NCBI RefSeq assembly: GCF_014190935.1
Contig: NZ_JACHVV010000002.1
Location: 744,001 to 808,000 of the forward strand
Direction: 5' to 3'
Source of the DNA: Chryseomonas sp014190935
GTDB lineage: Bacteria; Pseudomonadota; Gammaproteobacteria; Pseudomonadales; Pseudomonadaceae
DNA: 64,000 nucleotides
Below are positions 1 through 8,733 of this stretch, one piece after another (positions within the stretch are counted from its first letter, which is position 1; the number at the start of each line of letters is the position of its first letter). A program made the position numbers and the translations under genes. The notes under the pieces are model-generated. The model did no database searches. It had not been told where the DNA came from and was given only the letters and a program-made list of their open reading frames with translations.

Positions 1-280
1 GGATCATGACCTGCGGGGCGTCGACGAGCAGGCCGTCGAGATCGCTCAGCAGCTGCTTGAAGTGAGGGGTTTGCTCGTGCTCGGCCAGGGCTTCGCGGCT
101 GGCCCAGCGCTCGACGAACACATAACGGCCCTCGTGGCTCGGATCACGGTGCGGGGTATAGAAGTGACAGGCGGCTTCGGCGCGGGATGGAGCGACGATG
201 GCACGCAGAGCGTTTTCGACAGCCTCGGCCTGGCCGGGTTTGGCCTGCAGGATGGCGACGACACGAATTTCACTGGTCAT
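1..280 (-). CDS. Antibiotic biosynthesis monooxygenase (ABM/YgiN-like) domain protein, 3' end cut by window edge
   Basis: The minus-strand reading frame begins at an ATG whose complement is at 278-280 and stays open for 93 codons to the window edge, so the C-terminus is missing. The start MTSEIRVVAILQAKPGQ, the central HFYTPHRDPSHEGRYVFVERW and the following EHEQTPHFKQLL match the small dimeric ABM ferredoxin-like fold (about 95-100 residues), so only a few residues should be absent. A CGGAG ribosome site lies just upstream. Family members are quinone or polyketide monooxygenases or of unknown substrate. The family is clear; the substrate is not. Confidence 0.85.
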   Translation of the reverse strand, partial: MTSEIRVVAILQAKPGQAEAVENALRAIVAPSRAEAACHFYTPHRDPSHEGRYVFVERWASREALAEHEQTPHFKQLLSDLDGLLVDAPQVMI

Positions 281-367
281 GAAAAAACTCCGGAAGGGGT
301 GCTTCAGCCTGATGCCTGGACACCCCGAATATCACCGGGGTCGAGAATCGGCCCCGGCCATGGTGAA

Positions 368-772
368 TCACTGCTTGGCTTTGACGATCTTGTCGATCAC
401 CGCATTGCTGCGCTTGATCAGCACATAGTCGGAGCCGATCTTGACCCACTGGCTGTCTTCGCCCGGCTGTTCCAGGCCGTGCTTCTTGAAGTCCTTAATC
501 ACGTACTCGTCACGGATGTACTTGCGCGGCGCCCGGCCACCCTCTTCGAGCTCAAAGGTAGGATGATCAGGATCGTGGGTGACGGCCTCATCGCTCTGGT
601 TGGCGTCCTTCTTGTTGACCTTGTTCTGGTACTGCGAGCTGGTGGGCTCGGAAGCGGCCTTGTCCGCGGCCGGCTTGACCGGGGTCATGGACTCGGGCGC
701 GGCCTGGACTTGCAGGGCGCCTGCCAGTACGACGGTACCCAGGGCCATAGAGAGCAGCGATTGCTTGATCAT
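368..772 (-). CDS. RcnB-family periplasmic protein
   Basis: 134 residues. The N-terminus is a Sec signal peptide (MIKQSLLSMALGTVVLAGALQVQA, cleaved near AQA/AAP). A low-complexity charged linker follows, then a C-terminal domain with GGRAPRKYIRDEYVIKDF and WVKIGSDYVLIKR, the typical RcnB core. RcnB of E. coli is a periplasmic protein needed for nickel/cobalt homeostasis. Pseudomonas has several paralogues, mostly without assigned function, so a metal role here is inference from the family. It is a single gene; no rcnA-type exporter is adjacent. Confidence 0.8.
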   Translation of the reverse strand: MIKQSLLSMALGTVVLAGALQVQAAPESMTPVKPAADKAASEPTSSQYQNKVNKKDANQSDEAVTHDPDHPTFELEEGGRAPRKYIRDEYVIKDFKKHGLEQPGEDSQWVKIGSDYVLIKRSNAVIDKIVKAKQ

Positions 773-857
773 GGGGGTGTTTCTCCTCTGCGTTCGAGGT
801 TTTGACCCCGGGGCTGGAGGAAAAGCTCCACGAATACCTGCGGTCGCGCGGTTGGCC

Positions 858-1109
858 TTACAACCGTTCGTCCTGGTCGGCCTTCACCAGGGTCAGCACC
901 GGCGGCAACTGGCGCGAGCGTTGGGTGGAAAAGGCGTCCAGCGAACAACTCAGCCGATAGGACTGCTGAGTGAGTCGCGAGGTCTCCTGGCGCAAGGTGA
1001 GGAAGTTGAGGAAATAGCGCTGGTGCTGGCGCTTGGCCTGGCTACCCCGCTCAAGCAGGCGCCGGGCTTCCGCCATGGCCACGATGTGGCTATCGGTCAC
1101 GTCCTTCAT
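858..1109 (-). CDS. Small conserved-type hypothetical protein (83 aa)
   Basis: An 83-residue protein starting MKDVTDSHIVAMAEARRLLE, rich in Arg, Gln and Leu, with no signal peptide or membrane segment and probably mostly helical. A good ribosome site (GAGGAAG about 8 bases before the ATG) supports translation. I do not recognise a domain. It is on the same strand as the RcnB-like gene with about 85 bases between them, but nothing shows co-function. Confidence 0.6.
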   Translation of the reverse strand: MKDVTDSHIVAMAEARRLLERGSQAKRQHQRYFLNFLTLRQETSRLTQQSYRLSCSLDAFSTQRSRQLPPVLTLVKADQDERL

Positions 1110-1283
1110 GCAACGGCTTCCTCGTGGCGGTGACGATTATCGAACCTGTCTCCTCTCGACTTTAGCAGTCCGTCCGGGACGCGGTGATGAATCCTTTGAC
1201 TTTTTATCGGCAAGCCAGGACTGGCGCGCCTTGCGGCACCTCAGGCAGAGTAGCCCACCCCCCCTGGCCAGAGGTGCAGCCCC

Positions 1284-2675
1284 TTGGAACGCTGGAAGAT
1301 TCTCGCCGGCCTGGTGAGCTTCACCTTTTTCATGGAAAACCTGGACGCCACGGTGATCGCCACGGCCCTGCCGCAGATGGCCCTGTCCTTCGGCCGCGAT
1401 CCGGTGGATCTCAACCTGGGCATCAGCGCCTATCTGCTGGCCATCGCCGTGGGCATCCCGGTGAGTGGCTGGATCGCCGAGCGCTTCGGTCCCCGCCCGG
1501 TCTTTACCCTGGCGATCGGCGTCTTCACCCTGGCCTCGCTGCTCTGCGGGATGGCCCTGTCCCTCGAGCAGTTCATCGCCGCGCGCATCCTCCAGGGGCT
1601 CGGCGGCGCCCTGATGGTGCCCGTGGGGCGCCTGGTGGTGCTGCAGGTCACCGAGAAGCACGAGCTGGTGCGCGCCATCGCCCTCATCACCTGGCCAGGC
1701 CTGGTGGCCCCCGTGCTCGGTCCGCCCCTGGGGGGGCTGATCACCACCTATGCCGACTGGCGCTGGATCTTCTATCTCAATCTGCCGCTGGGGTTGATCG
1801 CCCTGCTGCTGGCCTGGCGCCTGGTGCCCGCCGACCTGCCGACCCAGCGCCATCCGCTGGACTGGCGCGGCTTCCTGCTGCTGGGCGGCGCCTGCGTGGC
1901 CTTCATGTGGGGCGTGGAGCGCCTCGGCCAGAACCACGGCAGCCTGGGCGCCAACCTGGCCTGGATGGGCGTAGGGCTGATCCTCGGCACCAAGGCGGTG
2001 CGCCACATGACCCGGATCGAACGCCCGCTGATCGATTTTGGCACATTGCGCATCCCCACCTACCGCGCCGCCCTCCTCGGTGGCGGCCTGTTCCGCGTCA
2101 CCATCGCCACGGCGCCCTTCCTGCTGCCCCTGCTGTTCCAGCTGGCCTTTGGCCTGGACGCCTTCCAGGCCGGCCTGCTGCTCCTGGCGCTGTTCGCTGG
2201 CAACCTGGCGGCCAAGCCCTTCACCACCGCCACCATGCATCGCTTCGGCCTGCGCACCATCCTGACCGTCAACGGCCTGCTCAGCGCGTTCAGCCTGCTG
2301 GCCTGTGGCCTGCTCACCCCGGACTGGCCCTTGCCGGCGATCCTGCTCCTGCTGTTCTTCAGCGGGGTGTTCCGCTCGCTGCAATTCACCGCCAGCAATG
2401 CCCTGGCCTTCGCCGACATCCCCAAGTCGCGGCTGAGCCATGCCTCCACCCTGTTCAGCACCAATTTCCAGCTGGCCATGGGCCTGGGCGTGGCCATCGC
2501 CGCCCTGCTGCTGCGTGCCTCGATGGAATGGCACGGTCACCTCGACCCGCAACTGGCGGACTTTCGGCTAGCCTTTTGCATAGTGGCCGTGCTCGGCATC
2601 CTGAGCACCCTGGATGCCTTCCGCCTGGCCCGCAACGCAGGCGATTCGGTCAGCGGCCATAGCTCTGGAAGTTGA
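1284..2675 (+). CDS. MFS transporter, DHA2 (EmrB-like) drug exporter type
   Basis: 463 residues with about 14 hydrophobic segments. N-terminal FMENLDATVIATALPQMA and motif C-like GLVAPVLGPPLGG are typical of the drug:H+ antiporter-2 group (EmrB/QacA). I take the TTG at 1284 as start because GAGGTG sits about 9 bases upstream and the next ATG (1333) would remove half of the first membrane helix. No EmrA-type membrane fusion partner is adjacent, so it may act alone in the inner membrane. Substrate unknown. Confidence 0.88.
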   Translation: MERWKILAGLVSFTFFMENLDATVIATALPQMALSFGRDPVDLNLGISAYLLAIAVGIPVSGWIAERFGPRPVFTLAIGVFTLASLLCGMALSLEQFIAARILQGLGGALMVPVGRLVVLQVTEKHELVRAIALITWPGLVAPVLGPPLGGLITTYADWRWIFYLNLPLGLIALLLAWRLVPADLPTQRHPLDWRGFLLLGGACVAFMWGVERLGQNHGSLGANLAWMGVGLILGTKAVRHMTRIERPLIDFGTLRIPTYRAALLGGGLFRVTIATAPFLLPLLFQLAFGLDAFQAGLLLLALFAGNLAAKPFTTATMHRFGLRTILTVNGLLSAFSLLACGLLTPDWPLPAILLLLFFSGVFRSLQFTASNALAFADIPKSRLSHASTLFSTNFQLAMGLGVAIAALLLRASMEWHGHLDPQLADFRLAFCIVAVLGILSTLDAFRLARNAGDSVSGHSSGS

Positions 2676-2797
2676 CCAGGCGGACAGGGCTCCAGCCGAT
2701 GTCGATTGGGGGTTAGGGCTTACCGTCTTACCCGTGTTTACCGACCTGTTATGATGCGCGCCTTTTTCCGATCAGACCGGCGCGCACGAGGCATCCC

Positions 2798-4093
2798 ATG
2801 CTGGAAAGACTCTTCCAACTCAAGGCCCACAACACCTCTGTCCGCACCGAACTGCTGGCCGGGGTCACCACCTTCCTGGCCATGGCCTACATCCTGTTCG
2901 TCAACCCGAGCATCCTCGGCGCCACCGGCATGGACAAGGGCGCGATCTTCGTTGCCACCTGCCTCGCCGCCGCCATCGGCTCGGCGCTCATGGGACTCAT
3001 CGCCAACTACCCCATCGCCCTCGCCCCGGGCATGGGCCTCAACGCCTTCTTCACCTACACCGTGGTCCTGCACCTGGGCCATACCTGGCAGGTGGCCCTG
3101 GGCGCGGTGTTCCTCTCGGCGCTGATGTTCTTCCTGCTGTCGATCTTTCGCATCCGCGAATGGATCATCAACAGCATCCCGCTGCCGCTGCGCTCGGGTA
3201 TCGCCGCCGGCATCGGCCTGTTCCTGGCGCTGATCGCCCTGCAGACCGCCGGCATCGTGGTGGGTAATCCGGCTACCCTGGTGGGCCTGGGCGACCTGTC
3301 CAAGCCCGGTCCGCTGCTGGCCATCCTCGGCTTCTTCCTGATCGTCGTGCTCGAGGCGCGCAAGGTCACCGGCGCGGTGCTGATCGGCATCCTGGTGGTC
3401 ACCGTGATCGCCATCGCCCTGGGCGTCAGCGCCTTCGGCGGCGTGGTCTCCATGCCGCCGTCGCTGGCACCGACCTTCCTGCAGCTGGACATCCGGGGCG
3501 CCCTGGACGTCGGCCTGATCAGCGTCATCTTCGCCTTCCTGTTCGTCGACCTGTTCGACAACTCCGGCACCCTGATCGGCGTGGCCAAGCGCGCCGGCCT
3601 GATGGGCAAGGACGGCCATCTGCCGAAGATGGGCCGCGCCCTGATCGCCGACAGCTCCGCCGCCATGTTCGGCTCGCTGCTGGGCACCTCCACCACCACC
3701 AGCTACATCGAATCCGCCGCCGGCGTTTCCGCGGGGGGTCGTACCGGCCTCACCGCCGTGGTGGTCGCGGTGCTGTTCCTGCTGGCGCTGTTCTTCGCTC
3801 CCCTGGCCGGTAGCGTGCCAGCCTTCGCCACCGCCCCGGCGCTGTTCTTCATCGCCGTGCTGATGACCTCCGGCCTGGCCGAGATCGAGTGGGACGACCT
3901 GACCACCGCCGCCCCGGTGCTGGTCACCGCCCTGGCCATGCCGCTGACCTATTCCATCGCCAACGGCATCGCCTTCGGCTTCATCACCTGGACGGTCATC
4001 AAGCTGCTGTCCGGCCGTACCCGCGAGCTGAATTCGGCGCTGATCGTGCTGTCGATCCTGTTCGTCATCAAGCTGGGCTGGTTCAACGCCTGA
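2798..4093 (+). CDS. NCS2-family purine permease, AzgA-like (adenine/guanine/hypoxanthine)
   Basis: 431 residues with 12-14 membrane segments. The N-terminus (LKAHNTSVRTELLAGVTTFLAMAYI) and the signature APGMGLNAFFTYTVV are those of the AzgA/PbuG branch of nucleobase:cation symporters, which import adenine, guanine or hypoxanthine with protons. Later motifs include LFVDLFDNSGTLIGVA and GTSTTTSYIESAAG, also typical. It precedes trmA by 60 bases on the same strand, but a GC-rich hairpin lies between them. Confidence 0.9.
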   Translation: MLERLFQLKAHNTSVRTELLAGVTTFLAMAYILFVNPSILGATGMDKGAIFVATCLAAAIGSALMGLIANYPIALAPGMGLNAFFTYTVVLHLGHTWQVALGAVFLSALMFFLLSIFRIREWIINSIPLPLRSGIAAGIGLFLALIALQTAGIVVGNPATLVGLGDLSKPGPLLAILGFFLIVVLEARKVTGAVLIGILVVTVIAIALGVSAFGGVVSMPPSLAPTFLQLDIRGALDVGLISVIFAFLFVDLFDNSGTLIGVAKRAGLMGKDGHLPKMGRALIADSSAAMFGSLLGTSTTTSYIESAAGVSAGGRTGLTAVVVAVLFLLALFFAPLAGSVPAFATAPALFFIAVLMTSGLAEIEWDDLTTAAPVLVTALAMPLTYSIANGIAFGFITWTVIKLLSGRTRELNSALIVLSILFVIKLGWFNA

Positions 4094-4100
4094 CCCCTCT

Positions 4101-4122
4101 CCTCGGGGCTCCGGCCCCGAGG
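4101..4122 (+). terminator. GC-rich hairpin between the purine permease and trmA
   Basis: Perfect 9-bp inverted repeat, CCTCGGGGC (4101-4109) and GCCCCGAGG (4114-4122) with a 4-base loop, starting 8 bases after the permease stop. No T-run follows, so it is either a weak terminator or an mRNA-stabilising 3' hairpin. Confidence 0.45.
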
Positions 4123-4153
4123 TCTCCCCGCCTCACCCTGCTTCGGATCTACC

Positions 4154-5242
4154 ATGTCCCAACCTTCCTTCGTTCCCGCCGACTACCAGGCTCAACTCGA
4201 CGCCAAGGCCGACCGCCTGCGCGAACTGCTGGCGCCTTTCCAGGCCCCCGAGCCGGAGGTCTTCGCCTCGCCGCTGCAGCACTACCGGCTGCGCGCCGAA
4301 TTCCGCCTGTGGCGGGAGAACGAGGAACGCCACTACGCCATGTTCGCCCCGGGCGACAAGCACACCCCGATCCTCATCGAGGACTTCCCCATCGCCAGCC
4401 AGCGCATCAACGACCTGATGCCGCGGCTCAAGGCCGGCTGGCAGGCGGACGTGGCGCTGTCGTTCAAGTTGTTCCAGGTGGAGTTCCTCACCACCCTGAG
4501 TGGCGACGCGCTGATCACCCTGGCCTACCACCGCCCGCTGGACGCCGCCTGGCAGGCCGCCGCCGAGCGTCTGGCCGCCGAGCTCGGCGTCAGCCTGATC
4601 GGCCGCTCCCGCGGTCAGCGCCTGGTGATCGGGCGTGACCATGTGGTCGAAGAACTGGAGGTGGCCGGCAAGACCTACAGCTACCTGCAACCCGAGGGCG
4701 GCTTCACCCAGCCCAATGGCACCGTCAACGGGAAGATGCTGAGCTGGGCCCACACCGCCCTGGGCGAGCGCGAAGACGATCTGCTCGAGCTCTATTGCGG
4801 CAACGGCAACTTCACCCTGCCGCTGGCCAGCCGCGTGCGCAAGGTACTGGCCACCGAGGTGAGCAAGACCTCGGTCAACGCCGCCTTGTACAACCTGGCC
4901 AGCAATGGCGTGGACAACGTCACCCTGGTACGGCTCTCCGCCGAGGAGCTGACCCAGGCGCTCAACGAGGTCCGCCCCTTCCGGCGCCTGGCCGGCGTGG
5001 ATCTCAAGAGCTATGAGTTCGGCACCGTGTTCGTCGACCCGCCGCGCGCCGGCATGGACCCCGACACCTGCGAGCTGACCCGCCGCTTCGAGCGCATCCT
5101 CTACATCTCCTGCAACCCGGAGACCCTGGCCGAGAACATCGCCCAACTGCAGGACACCCACCGCATCACCCGCTGCGCCCTGTTCGACCAGTTCCCCTGG
5201 ACGCATCACATGGAGAGTGGCGTGTTGCTGGAGCGGCGGTGA
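4154..5242 (+). CDS. trmA: tRNA (uracil-5-)-methyltransferase TrmA
   Basis: 362 residues, normal TrmA length (E. coli 366). It methylates U54 of tRNAs to ribothymidine using S-adenosylmethionine. Visible motifs: the SAM-binding ELYCGNGNFTLPLA, the DPPRAGMDPDTCELT loop, the catalytic-cysteine motif ILYISCNPETL, and the terminal HHMESGVLLERR containing the general-base glutamate. No TRAM domain or FeS cluster, which separates it from RlmD/RlmC. Confidence 0.96.
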   Translation: MSQPSFVPADYQAQLDAKADRLRELLAPFQAPEPEVFASPLQHYRLRAEFRLWRENEERHYAMFAPGDKHTPILIEDFPIASQRINDLMPRLKAGWQADVALSFKLFQVEFLTTLSGDALITLAYHRPLDAAWQAAAERLAAELGVSLIGRSRGQRLVIGRDHVVEELEVAGKTYSYLQPEGGFTQPNGTVNGKMLSWAHTALGEREDDLLELYCGNGNFTLPLASRVRKVLATEVSKTSVNAALYNLASNGVDNVTLVRLSAEELTQALNEVRPFRRLAGVDLKSYEFGTVFVDPPRAGMDPDTCELTRRFERILYISCNPETLAENIAQLQDTHRITRCALFDQFPWTHHMESGVLLERR

Positions 5243-5266
5243 AGGCCTTGCGCGGCGAGCCAGCCC

Positions 5267-5462
5267 GCGTGGAAAAGGCTGCGCCGTTTTCCACCCTACG
5301 CAAGGGGTGAGGGAAGCCACCGAGCCGTAGGTTGGGTTGAGACGGCCTTATCGTCGAAGCCCAACAGCCAAGCCTCCCGTTGGGCTTCGCTACGCTCAGC
5401 CCAACCTACCAGAGCCCATCATGACGCCCCCTCCCCCCTCGGGGAGAGGGCTGGGGTGAGGG
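5267..5462. repeat. Intergenic composite of three palindromic repeat families
   Basis: Three elements that recur in this window occur in succession. 5267-5301 has an inverted GTGGAAAA...TTTTCCAC element (family C). 5327-5365 and 5379-5409 are two GTAGGTTGGG...GCCCAAC elements in opposite orientation (family A). 5428-5462 has a CCTCCCCCCTCGGGGAGAGG-type element (family B). The block fills the space between the convergent 3' ends of trmA and the minus-strand dehydrogenase. Confidence 0.85.
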
Positions 5463-5467
5463 TCGCC

Positions 5468-6388
5468 CTACTCGTGAAACTCCGCCACCGTCTCGCGACG
5501 GCCATAGAGGAAGGCGTCCGCCACATGGCGCAGGGGGGCCACGTCGACGTCGGAGCGATTCGCGGCGACCAGCTCGGCGAAGCGGGCATAGAGACCGGCG
5601 TACTCCTCGTCCGGGCCCTGGTGGCTCAGTTGGCCATCCAGGTACAGCTCGCTGCCGCCCTTGCTCAGGGTCAGCCGACCGCCATCGGTGTCGACGTGGA
5701 TGTCCCAGGTCTGGGGACCGGTCTGCAGGAAGTCGAAGTCGGCAGCGATAGGCACCCCGGCGCTGTCGACGAAGGCCAGTTGCGCCGCCACCGGGGTCTG
5801 GCAATTGCCTGGGACCTGCAGGGTCGCCTCCTTGAGAAAGAACGGCCGCGGCAGGATGGCGGTGACGATGGACAGGGCATTGATGCCCGGATCGAAGACG
5901 CCCATGCCGCCCGGCTCCCAGATCCAGCCCTGGCCGGGATGCCAGACGCGCACGTCCTCCTTCCACTCGATCCGCACCGCCTGGATGCGCTTGCCTTCCA
6001 GCCACTCGCGCGCCGGCTGCACGCCCTGGGCATAGCGGGAGTGCCAGGTGGCGAACAGCGAAAGACCAGCCGCCTCGGCCTGGCGGGCCAGGGCATCCAC
6101 CTCGCTGAGGGTCGCCCCCGGCGGTTTCTCCAGCATCACGTGCTTGCCCGCCGCCAGGGCCTCGCGGGCCTGTTCGTAGCGCACCGCCGCAGGGGCGCAG
6201 AGCGACACGGCGTCGATCGCCGGACCGTTTTCGAGCAGGGCGCTCAGACTGGGATAGTGGGCGACGCCGTCGAGCTGGGCGTTGCGGCTGGCCACGGCGA
6301 CCAGCTCGTAGTCAGGATTGGCGGCGAGCGCCGGCAGGTGCTGGTCACGGGCGATCTTGCCCAAACCGACGATGGCTATTCTTATCAT
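5468..6388 (-). CDS. L-arabinose / D-galactose 1-dehydrogenase (Gfo/Idh/MocA family)
   Basis: 306 residues. An N-terminal Rossmann fold (IRIAIVGLGKIARDQHLPAL) is followed by the catalytic-lysine motif GKHVMLEKPPGATL and a C-terminal Gfo/Idh domain. The run from RWHPGQ-like VWHPGQGWIWEPGGMGVFDPG to INALSIVTAILPR closely resembles the Azospirillum L-arabinose 1-dehydrogenase and the Pseudomonas D-galactose dehydrogenase as I remember them. It would oxidise the aldose to its lactone with NAD(P)+, the first step of non-phosphorylative sugar oxidation. No lactonase, dehydratase or transporter of that route is adjacent, so it stands alone here. Confidence 0.82.
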   Translation of the reverse strand: MIRIAIVGLGKIARDQHLPALAANPDYELVAVASRNAQLDGVAHYPSLSALLENGPAIDAVSLCAPAAVRYEQAREALAAGKHVMLEKPPGATLSEVDALARQAEAAGLSLFATWHSRYAQGVQPAREWLEGKRIQAVRIEWKEDVRVWHPGQGWIWEPGGMGVFDPGINALSIVTAILPRPFFLKEATLQVPGNCQTPVAAQLAFVDSAGVPIAADFDFLQTGPQTWDIHVDTDGGRLTLSKGGSELYLDGQLSHQGPDEEYAGLYARFAELVAANRSDVDVAPLRHVADAFLYGRRETVAEFHE

Positions 6389-6438
6389 GATCGTCCTCGG
6401 TAGACGGTAGGAGTCCGCCGCCTAGGATCGGGCAATCA

Positions 6439-7323
6439 TCACACCAAAGCAACAGCTTCGCGGTCGGTCTGCAGGCTCTCGCGCAACTCCAGCCAGCTAC
6501 GCAGATTGGCGCCCTCGCGGCCCTTGCGCCACATCAGCCAGGTGGTGGCCCGGGCGAAGCGCGCCTGGATCGCATGACGCTGCACCCGCTCGCGGCCCGG
6601 CAGGCTGTCGAGCATGGATTCCGGCATCAGCGCCACTCCGCCGGTGATCACGCAGGCCAGCATGCTGTGGTAGGACTCGATCTCCATCACCGGTCCGCTG
6701 GGCACTCCGGCGGCGGCGTACCAGGTATCCAGGTAGCGGCGATAGGAGCAGCCGGCGCGAAAGCCGAATACCGGGCGCCCCGCCACGTCGGCCGGCGAAC
6801 GCACCGGACCGAGTTCCAGCCCGGTGATCAGCACCAGCCGTTCCTCGAACCAGGGCTGGCCTTCCAGCGCCGCGTCGGGCGCCGGGCCGTCCACCAGGGC
6901 GGCGTCCAGGCGACCGGCCAGCAGGCCCTCCACCAGTTCGCCGCTGGGGCCGCTGTGCACCTGCAGATTCACCTTGGGATAGCGCTGGTGATAGCGGGCC
7001 AGCAGCCCCGGCAGGTGGATGGCCGCGGTGCTGAACATGGAGCCCAGCACGAAGGTGCCGGCCGGTTCGCCGCCCTGCACCGCGCTGCGCGCCTCGTCGG
7101 CCAGGGCGAACAGGCGGTGGGCGTAGTCCAGCATTCGGTGACCGGCGGCGGTCAGGTGCAGCCGCTGGCGCTCGCGCAGGAACAGCTCCACCCCCAGCTT
7201 GTCTTCCAGCTGGCGCAGGCGCGTGGAGAGATTGGACGGCACCCGGTTGAGCCGTTCGGCGGCCTTCACCAGGGAACCTTCCTCGGCCACCGCCTGGAAG
7301 ATGCGTAGCTCAGCGAACTCCAT
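6439..7323 (-). CDS. LysR-family transcriptional regulator
   Basis: About 294 residues from the start MEFAELRIFQAVAEEGS; an in-frame ATG 10 codons further upstream adds only an unconserved tail. The N-terminal winged helix-turn-helix (residues 1-60, GSLVKAAERLNRVPSNLSTRLRQLE) is followed by a LysR effector-binding domain. It is divergent from the MFS gene at 7433, the usual arrangement for a LysR regulator and its target, so it probably controls that transporter. The inducer cannot be told from sequence. Confidence 0.9.
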   Translation of the reverse strand: MEFAELRIFQAVAEEGSLVKAAERLNRVPSNLSTRLRQLEDKLGVELFLRERQRLHLTAAGHRMLDYAHRLFALADEARSAVQGGEPAGTFVLGSMFSTAAIHLPGLLARYHQRYPKVNLQVHSGPSGELVEGLLAGRLDAALVDGPAPDAALEGQPWFEERLVLITGLELGPVRSPADVAGRPVFGFRAGCSYRRYLDTWYAAAGVPSGPVMEIESYHSMLACVITGGVALMPESMLDSLPGRERVQRHAIQARFARATTWLMWRKGREGANLRSWLELRESLQTDREAVALV

Positions 7324-7432
7324 CGGACACCGCCTTTCTCTTTGGCTGAACATCTATTTCTCTATTATTCGTTTTTATTGATTAACTTCAAGGCCTAGGC
7401 TGTACCTATCTGCTCGCTACTGGAGTCCCGCG
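7324..7432. promoter_or_regulatory. Divergent promoter region between LysR gene and MFS gene
   Basis: 109 bases, clearly more AT-rich in the middle (about 7350-7390, TATTTCTCTATTATTCG and TTTTTATTGATTAAC) than the surrounding DNA. This is the expected place for LysR binding and both promoters. I cannot place a convincing -35/-10 pair or T-N11-A operator. Confidence 0.45.
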
Positions 7433-8581
7433 ATGACCGCCACCACCCGCCTGCTGGCCTGCCTGCTCGCCCTGGCCACCGCCATGGGCATCGGCCGCTT
7501 CGCCCTTACCCCCGCCCTGCCCCACCTGATCGCCGAGGGCCAGATCGACCTCACCGGCGCCAGCCTGCTGGCCGCGGCCAACTACCTGGGCTATCTGCTC
7601 GGTGCCCTGGATGCCCTCTTCGCCCGCCGTACCCACGCGCGCCTGGTCGGGGGACTCTGGCTCTGCGCCGGCCTGACCCTGGCCTCGCTGCTGGCCGACG
7701 GCCTGGCCGCCCAGGCGCTGCTGCGCTTCGGCACCGGCCTGGCCAGCGCCTGGGTGCTGGTGATGGTGACCGGCCTAAGCCAGCCCCTGGCCGCCGAAGC
7801 CGGACGGCCGCGCCTCGGCGCCCTGGTCTTTACCGGACCCGGGGTAGGCATTCTCATCAGTGGTCTGATGGCCCTGGTCAGCAATCGCCTGGGCGGTGAT
7901 TCCAACCAGCTGTGGCTGAGCTACGGCGTGCTGGCCAGCGTGGCGACCCTGGCGCTGCTGCCCCTACTGCCACGGCGCGGGCCGGCCACCCCGCTAGCCA
8001 ACGCCGCCACGGCACCGGCCAAGCGTTCCCCGGCCTTCAACCGCCTGATCCTGGCCTATGGCCTGGTGGGCGTCGGCTACATCCTGCCGGCGACCTTTCT
8101 CTCGCAGATGGCCGCCAGCCGCTTCCACGGCCAGTGGCAGGCCGACCTCTTCTGGCCCGGCTACGGCCTGGCGGCAGCCCTGGGCGTGGTACTGGTCAGC
8201 CTGAGACGTCCGGGCACCGATACCCGGCGCTGGCTGATCGCGACCCTCTGGCTGCAGGCCGCCGGCGTGCTGCTCTGCCTCCTGCCCGGCAGCCTGGCGC
8301 TGTTCCTCGGCGTGCTGCTCTGCGGCGGTCCCTTCCTCGCCTGCATGCAGCTGGTGATGCAATACGGCCGCGAGTTGGCACCGGCCACGCCGCAACGCAA
8401 CGCCGGGGTGCTCACCGCCAGCTTCGCCAGCGGCCAGTTGCTCGGCCCGCTGCTGGGTGCGGCCAGCAGCCACTATGCCGGCGATCTGCAACCGGCCCTG
8501 GTGATTGCTGCGCTGGGCCTGCTGTTCGCCGGTCTGCAACTGCGCCGCGCCCGGGCGTCGCTGCAGCGCTGCGTCGCCTGA
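7433..8581 (+). CDS. YbfB/YjiJ-family MFS transporter
   Basis: 382 residues, about 12 membrane segments. The N-terminus ALATAMGIGRFALTPALPHLI followed by AANYLGYLLGALDALF is characteristic of the YbfB/YjiJ group of the major facilitator superfamily, whose members remain uncharacterised. It is divergent from a LysR regulator with 109 bases between the two starts. Substrate unknown. Confidence 0.85.
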   Translation: MTATTRLLACLLALATAMGIGRFALTPALPHLIAEGQIDLTGASLLAAANYLGYLLGALDALFARRTHARLVGGLWLCAGLTLASLLADGLAAQALLRFGTGLASAWVLVMVTGLSQPLAAEAGRPRLGALVFTGPGVGILISGLMALVSNRLGGDSNQLWLSYGVLASVATLALLPLLPRRGPATPLANAATAPAKRSPAFNRLILAYGLVGVGYILPATFLSQMAASRFHGQWQADLFWPGYGLAAALGVVLVSLRRPGTDTRRWLIATLWLQAAGVLLCLLPGSLALFLGVLLCGGPFLACMQLVMQYGRELAPATPQRNAGVLTASFASGQLLGPLLGAASSHYAGDLQPALVIAALGLLFAGLQLRRARASLQRCVA

Positions 8582-8733
8582 ATCGTTTCCGCTGCGGCCT
8601 TTCGTCACAGAAGTAAAACTGGGTGGTTCCTTGTTTTGAAATGTTTCGCCGTTCCTGAGTACAGTGATCGCCGCGCCTCATAGAGGAGGCGCCTCAGGCG
8701 CTCGCCATCCACCCAACAAGGAATACAACACTC

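Noticed and set aside
1137..2552. Long minus-strand open frame (471 codons) opposite the DHA2 transporter
   Set aside because: Very Gln/Gly/Ala-rich translation with no domain; a typical antisense shadow of a GC-rich membrane-protein gene.
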